A DNA stretch of 10,917 nucleotides from CAZVJA01 sp964626885 (GCA_964626885.1 CAZVJA010000180.1:1-10917), one strand, 5' to 3'; shown: positions 1 to 7,389, counted from the stretch's first letter. Notes: generated by a model from the sequence alone, not told the origin. A program made the numbers and translations.

Positions 1-538
1 GCCAGCCCGCCGGTTCGCGGTACATCATCTGTTTGGTGTGAATGAAATGCCGCGAACCTCCTCCTTCGATCGCATAGGAGGCCAGCGTGAAGGGAGCCCC
101 GGCGAAGCCGATCAGCGGAATGTCGGCCGGCAGATCGCGCCGCACGAGCTTCACGGTTTCCATCACAAAACTGAGTTCGCTGACGTCCTGCAGTTCGCGA
201 ACCCGGTCGACATCGCTCGCAACACGAACCGGGTTGTGAATCACCGGTCCTTCCCCTTGAGCGTACTCGAGATAGAAACCCATCGGCTCAAGGATCGGCA
301 GCAGGTCGGCGAACAGAATCGCCGCATCGACCTTGAGCACCTGCTGAGCCGAGAGAGTGACTTCCGCCGCAAGATCGGGGCGCTTGCAGAGTTCAATGAA
401 CGATACATTGCTCCGGACCGCCATGTATTCCGGCAGGTAACGTCCCGCCTGCCGCATGATCCAGATCGGCGTGGTGTCGGTCGGTTCCCGTCGGCAGGCT
501 TTCAGGAAGCGGCTGTTGTGCAGTTCGGGGGAAGTCAA
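1..538 (-). CDS. hemE: Uroporphyrinogen decarboxylase, N-terminal half (cut by left window edge)
   Basis: Decarboxylates the four acetate side chains of uroporphyrinogen III to give coproporphyrinogen III, a cytosolic step of heme synthesis. 179 residues are visible, about half of the usual ~340-350. Family signatures are clear: IWIMRQAGRYLPEY at residues 25-38 (substrate-binding Arg29 and Arg33), FADLLPILEPMG near 76-87 with the catalytic Asp at 78, and IGFAGAPFTLASYAIEG followed by GGSRHF further on. The start is read as TTG (536-538). It has GGAG eight bases upstream, and an in-frame TAA lies 11 codons upstream with no ATG or GTG in between, so TTG is the only sensible start. The gene lies 114 nt downstream of hemD on the same strand, and HemE uses HemD's product, so co-transcription is likely. 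Identification is very secure; the exact start is slightly less so. Confidence 0.96.
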   Translation of the reverse strand, partial: MTSPELHNSRFLKACRREPTDTTPIWIMRQAGRYLPEYMAVRSNVSFIELCKRPDLAAEVTLSAQQVLKVDAAILFADLLPILEPMGFYLEYAQGEGPVIHNPVRVASDVDRVRELQDVSELSFVMETVKLVRRDLPADIPLIGFAGAPFTLASYAIEGGGSRHFIHTKQMMYREPAGW

Positions 539-652
539 AGCGCGGGCTCCGGTTTTTCGCCAATCTTAACAGGCAGCGGAGTGACACGAAACGCAAGACA
601 ACTTCGTTCGATGCCAAGCCGGCAGGTTATTGACAAAAATCCGGGCGAGAAA

Positions 653-1483
653 TCACCGTTGGCTGCTGCGCTTCCGCGCGAGAATCTCCGGCGCTCGGGT
701 AATCGCATCGCGGACGAGCTGTCCCATCTTCGGGGGCGAGGCCTCGATGTCGACCGGCAGGCTGAGTTCGTGCAAGGTTTCGCTGGCGGTCGGGCCGATC
801 GATCCGATGACGCATCGCGCGGCGGCTTCCATCCATTGAGCCCGCAATCCGCGCGATTCCGCGACCTCAAGGACATTGTAGACTTGTTGGGCACTTGTAA
901 AGAGCAGCAGGTCGAACTCCCCCGCGATGGTGGCACGGATCGCCGCTTCCAGAGGAGCGGTGTCGTTCGGCAAAGCCCACTGATACACCGGCACGCGCGA
1001 TACGCGGGACGCCCGCCGCTCCAGTTCTCGATAAAAGTCCTCGTTCGGCTTTCCGTATTCCTGAACCGCAATCGAACGGCCGGCAATCAATGCGTGGGTG
1101 TCCAACTCTCCGAGCAACTCCCGCCAGGTGTTCGGTTCGGGAGCCTTCGCGTCGACATGGACATTCCACTCGCGAAGCACGGCGAGCGGTTTGGGCCCGC
1201 GGACGGCGATCTTGCAGCGGTCCAGGGCTTGCAGAAACTTTGTGCGGTCGTGACGCGTTGTCACCGCGTCGAGCAATGCCCGCGCTCCAACGCCGGTCAG
1301 AAAGACAACAACGTCGATCTTGCCCGCGAAGAGATCGTCCGCGAACGAGAACGCGGCAGGATTTTCCTCCAGCGGCACCTCGCGCATCGACGGGGCGACG
1401 GCGGCCTCACCGCCGTGCCGCTCGATGAGCGACTGCATCTCGGTGGCCCGGCGACTCTCGAAGGAGCAGACTCGGAGGGACAT
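653..1483 (-). CDS. hemD: Uroporphyrinogen-III synthase
   Basis: Cyclises hydroxymethylbilane with inversion of ring D to uroporphyrinogen III, the branch-point tetrapyrrole. The product has 276 residues, close to the usual ~250-270. It shows the two-lobed HemD pattern: N-terminal VCSFESRRATEMQSLIERHGG (5-25), a first-lobe DVVVFLTGVGARAL motif (57-70), IAVRGPKPLAVLREW (92-106) and the second-lobe DLLLFTSAQQVYNVL motif (191-205), then CVIGSIGPTASETL (224-237), the most conserved part of this divergent family. I chose ATG at 1483 because the protein then begins just before the first beta strand, as family members do. A GTG at 1516 would add 11 residues. Neither start has a good ribosome binding site. 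It is followed on the same strand by hemE, the next enzyme in the pathway. The C-terminal tail (KRSSQR) is short and basic. Confidence 0.93.
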   Translation of the reverse strand: MSLRVCSFESRRATEMQSLIERHGGEAAVAPSMREVPLEENPAAFSFADDLFAGKIDVVVFLTGVGARALLDAVTTRHDRTKFLQALDRCKIAVRGPKPLAVLREWNVHVDAKAPEPNTWRELLGELDTHALIAGRSIAVQEYGKPNEDFYRELERRASRVSRVPVYQWALPNDTAPLEAAIRATIAGEFDLLLFTSAQQVYNVLEVAESRGLRAQWMEAAARCVIGSIGPTASETLHELSLPVDIEASPPKMGQLVRDAITRAPEILARKRSSQR

Positions 1484-2351
1484 GCGGCTTGTCAGATCAG
1501 CAGGGAGACCCTTCACGGGAAATGCGGTAACAAAGCCGCAACGTCACATGCTGCGCGGCGGGACATGAAGCGATTCGTCACAAGAACTTGATTACGGGTG
1601 AACTTGCTGACGACCGGCGAACTCGTCGTTGAAACTCGTCCGCGCGGGGTCGCTCAGGTACGCAGGAGCAGCCGACCGGCAATATAGGCGCTCTCCCGGC
1701 GTCGATCCACTCTGGATCTGATCCGGCTACATTTCCGGCCAAACTACTCCTGCGAAAACCTGAAGAAGCGACTCTTACCCTGAGGTCTGAAGGACGCGCC
1801 ACACAGCGCGCCGCCACGATAAGTAGTTATGGCAAACTCCGTGCCGCGCAGGGGCGGAGCTCGGGTTCCAATTCTCGTTGCAGACGGGGTTTGGTGGTAA
1901 GGTGCTGTCTGGAAAGAGCTTACGCTGGCTTGGTCGTCGCGGCGCATAGTGTGAAGAATCTGTTCAACTCGAACACCGCGCCGCTGATTGCTCAGAGAGT
2001 ATTCAGCCAGCGTTCGAAATGAAGGCAGCGGAGTCAAAGCTTCGTGGTCAGAAACAGCGTTCTGTACCAATCTGGAATCTTTCTAAGGGATGTGCATTGT
2101 TTCGACATCGTGTGCCGCTGATGATTTTGCAGACCTCAATGTCGAAAGCATTACCAAAGTCGCGTCAATGGCAGCTTGCAGGGTCGTTCCATAGCGACCA
2201 AAATCGGGGCGCTTGACCGGGGTGACGTGTTCCTTTTATCTTGCCCTCCAGGGGGGAATTCCCCTGTGCAATCTTCTTTGCCCAGCAGGCAGATCATTAC
2301 GACTGGTCGGGCCAGACCGGTTTGCGAATAATCTCTCGGAGGGAAGCGGTC
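1484..2351. other. Long gap between divergent genes, no convincing gene
   Basis: About 870 bp separate hemD (minus) from the DUF1844 gene (plus). Open frames here, such as a 108-codon one on the minus strand at 1744-2070, have unlike-protein composition and match nothing I know. Small structures visible are a 6-bp hairpin with a 3-nt loop at 1704-1718 (GATCCA/TGGATC), a 5-bp GC hairpin at 1795-1810, and a 9-bp inverted repeat TTTCGACAT/ATGTCGAAA at 2100-2108 and 2139-2147. A possible -35 (TTGACC, 2213-2218) precedes a poor -10 near 2235. I see no tRNA, rRNA or recognisable riboswitch. Promoters for both divergent units must lie here. Confidence 0.5.
2249..2266. promoter_or_regulatory. Palindrome upstream of the DUF1844 gene
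   Basis: CAGGGG (2249-2254) and CCCCTG (2261-2266) flank GGAATT, and the core GGGGAATTCCCC (2253-2264) is a perfect 12-bp palindrome. It lies 86 nt before the DUF1844 start codon, in the probable promoter or 5' leader. It could be an operator for a dimeric regulator or a leader hairpin. There is no T-run after it, so a terminator is unlikely. The function is inferred from position only. Confidence 0.3.
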
Positions 2352-2801
2352 ATGGCTCAGGATGAATCAAAGTCGAAACCAATCATCGTCAGCGGCGACG
2401 AAGACTGGAAAGAAAAGGTCAAAGCGGAGGATGCCGCGCTCGACCAAAAGCTCGCCGCCGAGGGGACTCAAACAGCAGCCTCCCAGTCATCTTCAACCCT
2501 CGAAAAGGGGGCCGTAACCAGCGAGCGGGGAAAAATCCCACCGCTTCCCGAGCCGACGTTCGAGACGATCGTCGCCCTCCTTTCGACTCAGGCGATGGTT
2601 GCGCTGGGGTTGGTTCCGAATCCCGGTTCAGGGAAGATGGAATCGCAGTTCGAGTTGGCGAAGCATTTTATTGATATGTTGGCCGTGCTTCAGGAGAAGA
2701 CCCGCACCAACTTGCTGGGACGCGAAGCGGACCTGCTCGAAAACTCGCTCCATCAACTTCGCCTGGCGTATGTAGAGTTGACGAAGCAAGAAAAAGATTG
2801 A
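2352..2801 (+). CDS. DUF1844 domain protein
   Basis: The product has 149 residues. The first ~65 are hydrophilic, charged and low in complexity (rich in K, E, S, Q), probably disordered. The DUF1844 domain covers about residues 70-145: FETIVALLSTQAMVALGLVPNP (70-91), then AKHFIDMLAVLQEKTRTNL (103-121), then LLENSLHQLRLAYVEL (128-143). This matches the family pattern of LG near the start, ID.L..L.EKT in the middle and a leucine-rich helix ending LR..YVE. The biochemical function of DUF1844 is unknown to me; it is a short, all-helical, probably cytosolic protein. The start is ATG 2352, with GGAGG nine bases upstream (2338-2342 area); the open frame extends upstream to 2241 but lacks such a site there. 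It lies upstream of two same-strand genes, 106 nt before the next one. Confidence 0.88.
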   Translation: MAQDESKSKPIIVSGDEDWKEKVKAEDAALDQKLAAEGTQTAASQSSSTLEKGAVTSERGKIPPLPEPTFETIVALLSTQAMVALGLVPNPGSGKMESQFELAKHFIDMLAVLQEKTRTNLLGREADLLENSLHQLRLAYVELTKQEKD

Positions 2802-2839
2802 TCCTCGTGAAGGCCTGCGGCACATGGACGGAGGGTAAG

Positions 2840-2855
2840 ATTCGCTCGCGCGAAT
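2840..2855 (+). other. Small hairpin in the intercistronic gap
   Basis: ATTCGC (2840-2845) and GCGAAT (2850-2855) form a perfect 6-bp stem with a TCGC loop, between the DUF1844 gene and the next gene. No T-run follows, so it does not look like a Rho-independent terminator. It may be an RNA-processing or stability element, or chance. Confidence 0.3.
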
Positions 2856-2907
2856 ACCCAAGGCTAAGACGATCGAAGACGAATCATCGCCCAGAGAATA
2901 AACACCG

Positions 2908-4182
2908 TTGAGCATCTCTCACCCTAACCATTGGCACGGCTACACCGGTCCTTCGAACTGGTACCGGGTCTGGCATCCGTCGGGCTGGGTTCCGGCGGAA
3001 GGGGAGACTTCGGTACGGCTGGCCGCCCCGAACGATCAAGGGGTGTTGATTCTTTCCTGCGGCTGGTCGGCGAAAGAGCGAAAAGGAGTCGATGCCGAGC
3101 AATTGGCTCGCTCGACCATTCAAGCCAAAGAGCTGCACAACGTGCGGCGCGGCCAACCGCTCGATTTCGCGTACCGATCGGTCTGCCTGGAAGGAGAAAT
3201 TGAACTGCCGAAGCCCGGCGGCTGGCTGAAGAGGCTCTTCTCGCGCCGTGCCCGCCGCCGCTGGAGAGTCTGGGTGGTTCATCACAAATCCCTCTGCCTG
3301 ATCGCGCAATATCATCACTCCGGCGCCGCGGATCCCGAGCTGGAAACGATGGCGGCCATGATTCTCCGGACGCTCGAGTTCGCCGAGGAGCCGGCCGACC
3401 CGCCGCAAATCTTTGCTGACCGGGTGTTGTCGCTGGCCCGTTCGCGGTTTCCGCTGCTCGAATGCAAAAGTGTCGACGACTTCCGCCTGCAATTGGGGGA
3501 GTCGAGCGTGAACCTGTTCAATTTCTATCGATCGTACGTGAACGAGCCGACCCGTTTCGAGGAGATTGTGCTCCCCGCGCTGACGACGGTTGTGCAGGTG
3601 CAGGAGTGGGGGACCGACCAGACCGAGCCGCCGCTGGAAAACGTCCGTTCGCGCATTTTGCCGATGCTCTACCCGGAAGCGGTTTGGAAGCAGAGCTTTC
3701 CGAACTTCGTCGCCGCACCGTGGATTGCCGATCTGATGATCCTGTATGTCGTCGATGAGACGCAGTCGTACTGGTACATTCGCGATGAACTGCTCACGAA
3801 GTGGGGGCTCGACTGTGACGAACTGCACTCCCTGGCGATCGAGAATCTTGAGAATTACTTCGAGCAGCATGAGATGACCTTTACCTTGGCCGGGGACGAC
3901 GACGGGCCGCGGCTGCTCGTTCCCAACCGGCCCGATGCCTACAACTCGGCCCGACTGTTGAGCCCCGCGTTTCACCGCAAGCTCCGCGAGCATCTCGGCT
4001 CGCCGCTGGCGATCGGCATTCCGGGCCGAGATTTTCTCGTGGGGGTCAGTCTCGATTCTCCCGAGGCGCTCGAACAGGTCCGCCGGCAGATCGCCGAGGA
4101 CCATGCCCGCATGGACCATCCCCTCACCAGCCGACTGCTGCTCATCAGTCCCGACGGCGTCAGCGAATACTGCGAGTACTGA
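2908..4182 (+). CDS. Two-part protein with C-terminal DUF1444 (YtpQ-like) domain
   Basis: The product has 424 residues, has no signal peptide or membrane segment, and is probably cytosolic. The N-terminal part (about 1-160) is beta-rich and starts with W/Y/G-rich NWYRVWHPSGWVPAEGE; it contains a basic patch RLFSRRARRRWR (109-120). I do not recognise a catalytic motif in it. From about 165 to the end it resembles DUF1444/YtpQ: regularly spaced hydrophobic strands, YNSARLLSPAF (345-355), LAIGIPGRDFLVGVS (367-381) and a final HPLTSRLLLIS (404-414) in the order seen in that family. Function is unknown. The start must be TTG 2908: an in-frame TAA lies at 2899-2901 and no ATG or GTG precedes residue ~145. 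The Shine-Dalgarno is weak. It ends 5 nt before the MBL-fold gene, so translation is probably coupled. Confidence 0.78.
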   Translation: MSISHPNHWHGYTGPSNWYRVWHPSGWVPAEGETSVRLAAPNDQGVLILSCGWSAKERKGVDAEQLARSTIQAKELHNVRRGQPLDFAYRSVCLEGEIELPKPGGWLKRLFSRRARRRWRVWVVHHKSLCLIAQYHHSGAADPELETMAAMILRTLEFAEEPADPPQIFADRVLSLARSRFPLLECKSVDDFRLQLGESSVNLFNFYRSYVNEPTRFEEIVLPALTTVVQVQEWGTDQTEPPLENVRSRILPMLYPEAVWKQSFPNFVAAPWIADLMILYVVDETQSYWYIRDELLTKWGLDCDELHSLAIENLENYFEQHEMTFTLAGDDDGPRLLVPNRPDAYNSARLLSPAFHRKLREHLGSPLAIGIPGRDFLVGVSLDSPEALEQVRRQIAEDHARMDHPLTSRLLLISPDGVSEYCEY

Positions 4183-4187
4183 CGACG

Positions 4188-4964
4188 ATGGATCGGCACC
4201 TCATTCTGCTTGGCACGGGGACCAGCACCGGCGTGCCGGTCATCGGCTGCCCTTGCAGCGTCTGCACGTCGAGCGATCCGAAGAACAACCGCACCCGCAC
4301 CGGCGTGCTGGTCCGCGCGCCGGAAGGGAACTTCGTCATCGACACGCCGCCGGAGCTGCGCATCCAATTGATTCGCGAAAAAATCGATCTGGTGCACGCC
4401 GCGGTCTTCACGCACAGCCACGCCGACCACATCTTCGGCCTCGACGATCTCCGTATCTTCGGCTACCGGCTCGGAAAGAATATCACGCTGCATTGCGAGG
4501 AAGCGGTCGAGCAGCAGCTGCGCACCACCTTCGCCTACGCCTTTAGCACGCCCGATCCGGACGCGCATCATTTCTCCGTGCCGAAGCTCGAATTCCAGCG
4601 CATCGGCACCGAGCCGTTCGAACTGCTTGGTCTGACGGTGCGGCCGATCCGCCTGATCCACGGCAAGCTGCCGGTCTTGGGGTTCCGCATCGGCGACGTC
4701 GCCTTCTGCACCGACGTGAGCGCCATTCCCGACGAAAGCTGGCCGCTGTTGGAAGGGCTCGACACATTGGTGATCGACGCACTCCGCGACGAGCCGCACC
4801 CGACGCATCTTAACGTCGCGCAATCGCTCGACATCATCGATCGCGTGAAACCGAAGCGGGCCTACCTGACTCACATCGCTCACACGCTCGACTACGCGAC
4901 GACAAACACCCGTCTTCCGGCAAACGTCGAGCTGTCGTATGACGGCTTGCGGATCGGGTATTGA
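4188..4964 (+). CDS. PhnP-type metallo-beta-lactamase-fold hydrolase
   Basis: The product has 258 residues, typical of the PhnP group (phosphoribosyl 1,2-cyclic phosphate phosphodiesterase and relatives). The order of motifs matches PhnP: LLGTGTSTGVPVIGCPC (7-23) with the extra zinc-site cysteines Cys21, Cys23 and Cys26; the main metal motif HSHADH (His76, His78, Asp80, His81); His158; FCTDVSAIP with Asp175; and LTHIAHTLD near the end (His229, His232) before LPANVELSYDGLRIGY. All ligands for a di-zinc site appear present, so an active phosphodiesterase is likely. The substrate is not shown: there is no phosphonate (phn) cluster nearby, so a role in C-P lyase metabolism is not supported and I leave the symbol blank. 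The start is ATG 4188, 5 nt after the previous stop, with no clear Shine-Dalgarno, which suggests translational coupling. Confidence 0.9.
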   Translation: MDRHLILLGTGTSTGVPVIGCPCSVCTSSDPKNNRTRTGVLVRAPEGNFVIDTPPELRIQLIREKIDLVHAAVFTHSHADHIFGLDDLRIFGYRLGKNITLHCEEAVEQQLRTTFAYAFSTPDPDAHHFSVPKLEFQRIGTEPFELLGLTVRPIRLIHGKLPVLGFRIGDVAFCTDVSAIPDESWPLLEGLDTLVIDALRDEPHPTHLNVAQSLDIIDRVKPKRAYLTHIAHTLDYATTNTRLPANVELSYDGLRIGY

Positions 4965-4976
4965 CGAGGAGCTTTC

Positions 4977-4997
4977 AGCGGTCAGCTTTCCGCTTTT
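4977..4997 (+). terminator. Weak possible terminator after the PhnP-like gene
   Basis: AGCGG (4977-4981) and CCGCT (4990-4994) form a 5-bp stem followed by TTT, 13 nt after the stop codon of the MBL-fold gene. The same stretch contains AGCTTTC twice at 14-nt spacing, so it may be a fragment of a decayed dispersed repeat rather than a true terminator. Confidence 0.25.
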
Positions 4998-5126
4998 GAC
5001 GATCAGCGATCGGCGCTTCTCGGCTCGGAAAGAAATGCTCACCGGTGGCAGTCCATTGGTCTCGACACAACTTCGGCAGTTCCGACCCAGTCTCGAATCG
5101 CGCTCTCCATGAAGCCGGGGAATGTC

Positions 5127-5346
5127 GCCCCTCCGGGGCTTAGGCTTTCATTCTGGTCGGTGAACCGAGGGTTGACACCCTCGGCTACATTCTGCCGCCC
5201 CGCTGGGGCTGAAATGCGTCGGCTGAGCCCCGTTGCGGCAGAGAAAAGATTGCTCGGCAGCCCCGTCAGGGGCGAAATTCTTCTAGCCGGAGGGCGAAAG
5301 CCCCCGGAGTTCGATCGCCAGAAATCTCTTCCAGCCCCTGAGGGGC
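5127..5346. repeat. REP-like array of short GC-rich palindromes
   Basis: At least six hairpins lie in 220 bp. Four share the form GCCCC-n3/4-GGGGC: 5127-5139, 5197-5209, 5260-5273 and 5334-5346, mostly followed by GCGA(A/C)AT or GAAAT; the first copy is inverted. Between them lie CCGAGGGT/ACCCTCGG with loop TGAC (5165-5184) and CCGG-A-GGGC/GCCC-CCGG closed by a GAAA tetraloop (5287-5307). Spacing is irregular and the intervening sequences are unlike spacers of a CRISPR. This matches a REP/BIME-type intergenic array of the kind mobilised by REP-associated tyrosine transposases, although no transposase is in the window. It may also act as a transcription buffer after the upstream operon. Confidence 0.75.
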
Positions 5347-5477
5347 GACATCTCGTACAACCTGGGATGCAAGCCGCATCGCTTGAGTTGTGTAGATGTA
5401 TGACAGGTGGCAATCAGTGGGGTTCATGACGTCAGGACCTCATGACGTCCGTGGTCCATGATGCGCAATTCCCCAAG

Positions 5478-5495
5478 CCGACGGTTCGCCGTCGG
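5478..5495. other. Perfect hairpin with TTCG loop
   Basis: CCGACGG (5478-5484) pairs with CCGTCGG (5489-5495) around the tetraloop TTCG. It is a very stable 7-bp stem in the gap before the membrane-protein gene. No T-run follows on either strand, so it is more likely a repeat remnant or RNA stability element than an intrinsic terminator. Confidence 0.4.
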
Positions 5496-5693
5496 ATCAC
5501 ACCCGCTGTGTCTGGGTCTCCCGCCCTGACCGCCAGCTGGCCTCAGGTGCCTCCAGAAATTTGTTGAGACCATCAATCAGTGTTTGGTAAGGAGCAATTG
5601 TCGAAATTATCACACTGCCGATGTATCATCGACCTCATCGTTCGACGGCACGGACGAGAGAGATTTCAGCAAAGTGACATCAGGAAAGTTCCC

Positions 5694-7220
5694 ATGGTGG
5701 CCGGCACGTTATCACCGTTGCAAAGTGAACCTCGATCGTGTTGGTGGGCCATGTTGTATACGGCAATGGCGGCGGGCATGGGCTGGGGGATTCGGGGGCA
5801 ATACGGCCATGAAACCGGTGCGATGATCGCCGGCGCCCTCGCCTCGCTTACGATCATGATGTTCTTTGCGACGAATGCGTCCACATTGGCGGTCTCGCGG
5901 GCTGCCGCCATGGCCACGGTCGCCATCGGCGTTGGCGGATCGATGACTTATGCTCAGACGGTGGGTTTGACGCACGATCCTCAATTCGTGGGAAACTGGG
6001 AAGCGTGGCGTTGGGGGATGCTGGGACTTTTCGTGAAAGGGGGCATCTGGATTGGTTATTTTGGTGTCTTTCTGGGGATGGGACTGGGCGGCAAACGTTA
6101 TCGTCCACAAGAAATGCTGATCCTGATTTCCTGTCTCATTGGCTTGGTGTTCCTCGGAACTTGGCTGTTGAACACGCCGTTCGATCCCGAGAAAAGAATC
6201 CTGCCGAAAATTTATTTTTCGACGAGCTGGTATTTTCAGCCCGACAAACTCGACCTGAAGCCGCGCCCCGAAAACTGGGGGGGACTGCTGTTGGCATTGT
6301 TGGGCCTCACGGCCTATACCGGATTCGTTCGCCGCGACTGGCTTGCCGTCCGATTATGTGCTTGTGCGTTCCTCGCCGGAGGTCTGGGACAAGCTGGTGG
6401 ACAATGCATTCAGTCATATCACAGTTGGAATCCCGACGCCTTCAACCAAGGCTGGCTCTCGAACATCGCCATCTTCAAGTCGTTCAATTGGTGGAACATG
6501 ATGGAGACGGGATTCGGTTTCGTCTTTGGAGCACTCGTGGCTTTCGGCGTTTGGCTCAACCGCCGTCTGATCGCCATCGAGCACGTCTCCGATGATGTTC
6601 CAATGGGTCCGACGACGGAAGTCGGCCTGTGCGCGCTGCATCTGGTTTTGTTGCTGACCGCGGAATTTCTACGAATCCCCTCCGGTGTCGGAGATGCCGT
6701 TCTTCCATCCGAGATTTACACCGAATATGGACTCATCATGTGCCTGTTGCCGTTGGTGGGCATCGTCGGCGGAAGATTCTGGCCCACGTTGTTGCTGCTT
6801 CCTGTATTGGCTGCCCCCATCATGGGCAAACAAATGCGTGAACTGTGCATCGCGGGGCCGGCCGATTACCCCCATTACCCGGAATCACTCGGCTGGCTGA
6901 TTTTTGTCATGCTCCCCCTGTCTCTCTTGCTGATCATTTCCGTTGGGTTGATCTCGCGGATGACAGGTCTGCGACCCCGAAGATACGCCGCCGTTGGCTT
7001 GCTGACGACGACATGGCTTTACTTTCTCTTGAATACATTTTTCTTCGGATTTGCCTGGCCGTGGAAACCTCTCAAAGAATGGACGTATCGAACGCCGAAT
7101 CAACTCCTCTTCATGGTCTGCACGGCATTTCTCACCTGGCTTTCGATCCGCATGTTCTCTAAGCCGAATACCGTAGTGCCGGATCTACCGGCCGCAGGGT
7201 TTGGAAAACGTCTGGTTTGA
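5694..7220 (+). CDS. Multi-pass inner-membrane protein of unknown function
   Basis: The product has 508 residues with roughly 11-13 hydrophobic segments spread over its whole length (for example near 42-60, 110-131, 141-159, 219-236, 269-287, 345-379, 399-420, 432-452, 470-487). Striking polar or glycine motifs lie in or beside the first helices: GMGWGIRGQYGHETGAMIAG (28-47), and later GGLGQAGGQC (229-238) and NWWNMMETGFGFVFG (265-279). Buried charged residues (Arg34, His39, Glu40, Glu271) suggest a transporter or membrane enzyme, but I recognise no named family. The start is ATG 5694, with AGGA eight bases upstream; the frame stays open back to 5580, but that extension is hydrophilic and lacks a good site. 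The gene stands alone, with repeat-filled gaps on both sides, and looks less GC-rich than its neighbours, which hints at an accessory gene. Confidence 0.82.
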   Translation: MVAGTLSPLQSEPRSCWWAMLYTAMAAGMGWGIRGQYGHETGAMIAGALASLTIMMFFATNASTLAVSRAAAMATVAIGVGGSMTYAQTVGLTHDPQFVGNWEAWRWGMLGLFVKGGIWIGYFGVFLGMGLGGKRYRPQEMLILISCLIGLVFLGTWLLNTPFDPEKRILPKIYFSTSWYFQPDKLDLKPRPENWGGLLLALLGLTAYTGFVRRDWLAVRLCACAFLAGGLGQAGGQCIQSYHSWNPDAFNQGWLSNIAIFKSFNWWNMMETGFGFVFGALVAFGVWLNRRLIAIEHVSDDVPMGPTTEVGLCALHLVLLLTAEFLRIPSGVGDAVLPSEIYTEYGLIMCLLPLVGIVGGRFWPTLLLLPVLAAPIMGKQMRELCIAGPADYPHYPESLGWLIFVMLPLSLLLIISVGLISRMTGLRPRRYAAVGLLTTTWLYFLLNTFFFGFAWPWKPLKEWTYRTPNQLLFMVCTAFLTWLSIRMFSKPNTVVPDLPAAGFGKRLV

Positions 7221-7258
7221 AGCGGGCCAAATTCACTGCCGCGTTTCTATTCGTGACG

Positions 7259-7282
7259 CTCTCCTGTCTTCCTGGCTTCCTT
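7259..7282 (-). repeat. Dispersed 24-nt repeat, copy 1
   Basis: Read on the minus strand this is AAGGAAGCCAGGAAGACAGG plus AGAG. It matches the plus-strand copy at 9027-9050 at 22 of 24 positions, and the end at 9164-9183 is a third, more diverged relative. This copy stands alone, without a partner nearby. Confidence 0.7.
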
Positions 7283-7358
7283 CTTCGTTTCTCTGGTTCG
7301 CGTCGTCTCGCTATCGAACCACCAGTAGAGCGAGAAGAGATCGACGGACAGTTCGCGG

Positions 7359-7389
7359 GCTGACCCACCTTGCTTCAAGGTGGGTCAGC
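7359..7389. repeat. Long perfect hairpin
   Basis: A 14-bp perfect inverted repeat (7359-7372 with 7376-7389; arm GCTGACCCACCTTG) with a 3-nt loop CTT. It lies about 140 nt after the stop of the membrane-protein gene. It is far too perfect for chance and is probably the end of a small mobile palindromic element, together with the hairpin at 7481-7509. Confidence 0.75.

Larger units (their letters stand above)
4965..5693. other. 729-bp gap occupied by repeats
   Basis: No gene is supported here. Apart from the palindrome array, the right part holds CATGACGTC twice (5425-5433, 5441-5449), the arms GGACC/GGTCC at 5435-5457 around the second copy, and a hairpin at 5478-5495. The last ~110 nt before the membrane-protein gene form an AT-richer leader. 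It contains TTGTCG and TATCAT, but their 20-nt spacing makes a promoter call unsafe. Confidence 0.5.

Noticed and set aside
38..1591. 517-codon open frame on the plus strand opposite hemE and hemD
   Set aside because: It covers two securely identified minus-strand enzymes, and its product is rich in Arg, His, Gly and Asp with no family features. It is a shadow of GC-rich coding sequence.
1865..1885. tRNA or tmRNA T-arm (GGTTCCAATTC-like)
   Set aside because: The flanking 5-nt arms do not pair and no acceptor stem or CCA end could be found.
1744..2070. 108-codon minus-strand frame in the hemD/DUF1844 gap
   Set aside because: No Shine-Dalgarno, no recognisable motif, and composition unlike the real genes. 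Cannot be excluded completely, but not supported.
2884..4119. 411-codon minus-strand frame opposite the DUF1444-like gene
   Set aside because: Arg/Gln/Val-rich shadow translation. The plus-strand protein has a recognisable domain and fits between its neighbours.
3972..5042. 356-codon minus-strand frame opposite the PhnP-like gene
   Set aside because: It spans the securely identified MBL-fold gene, has low-complexity Asp/Arg/Val composition and ends in the previous gene.
5127..5346. CRISPR array
   Set aside because: The repeated units are short palindromes in both orientations with irregular spacing and related, not unique, intervening sequence. No cas gene is present.
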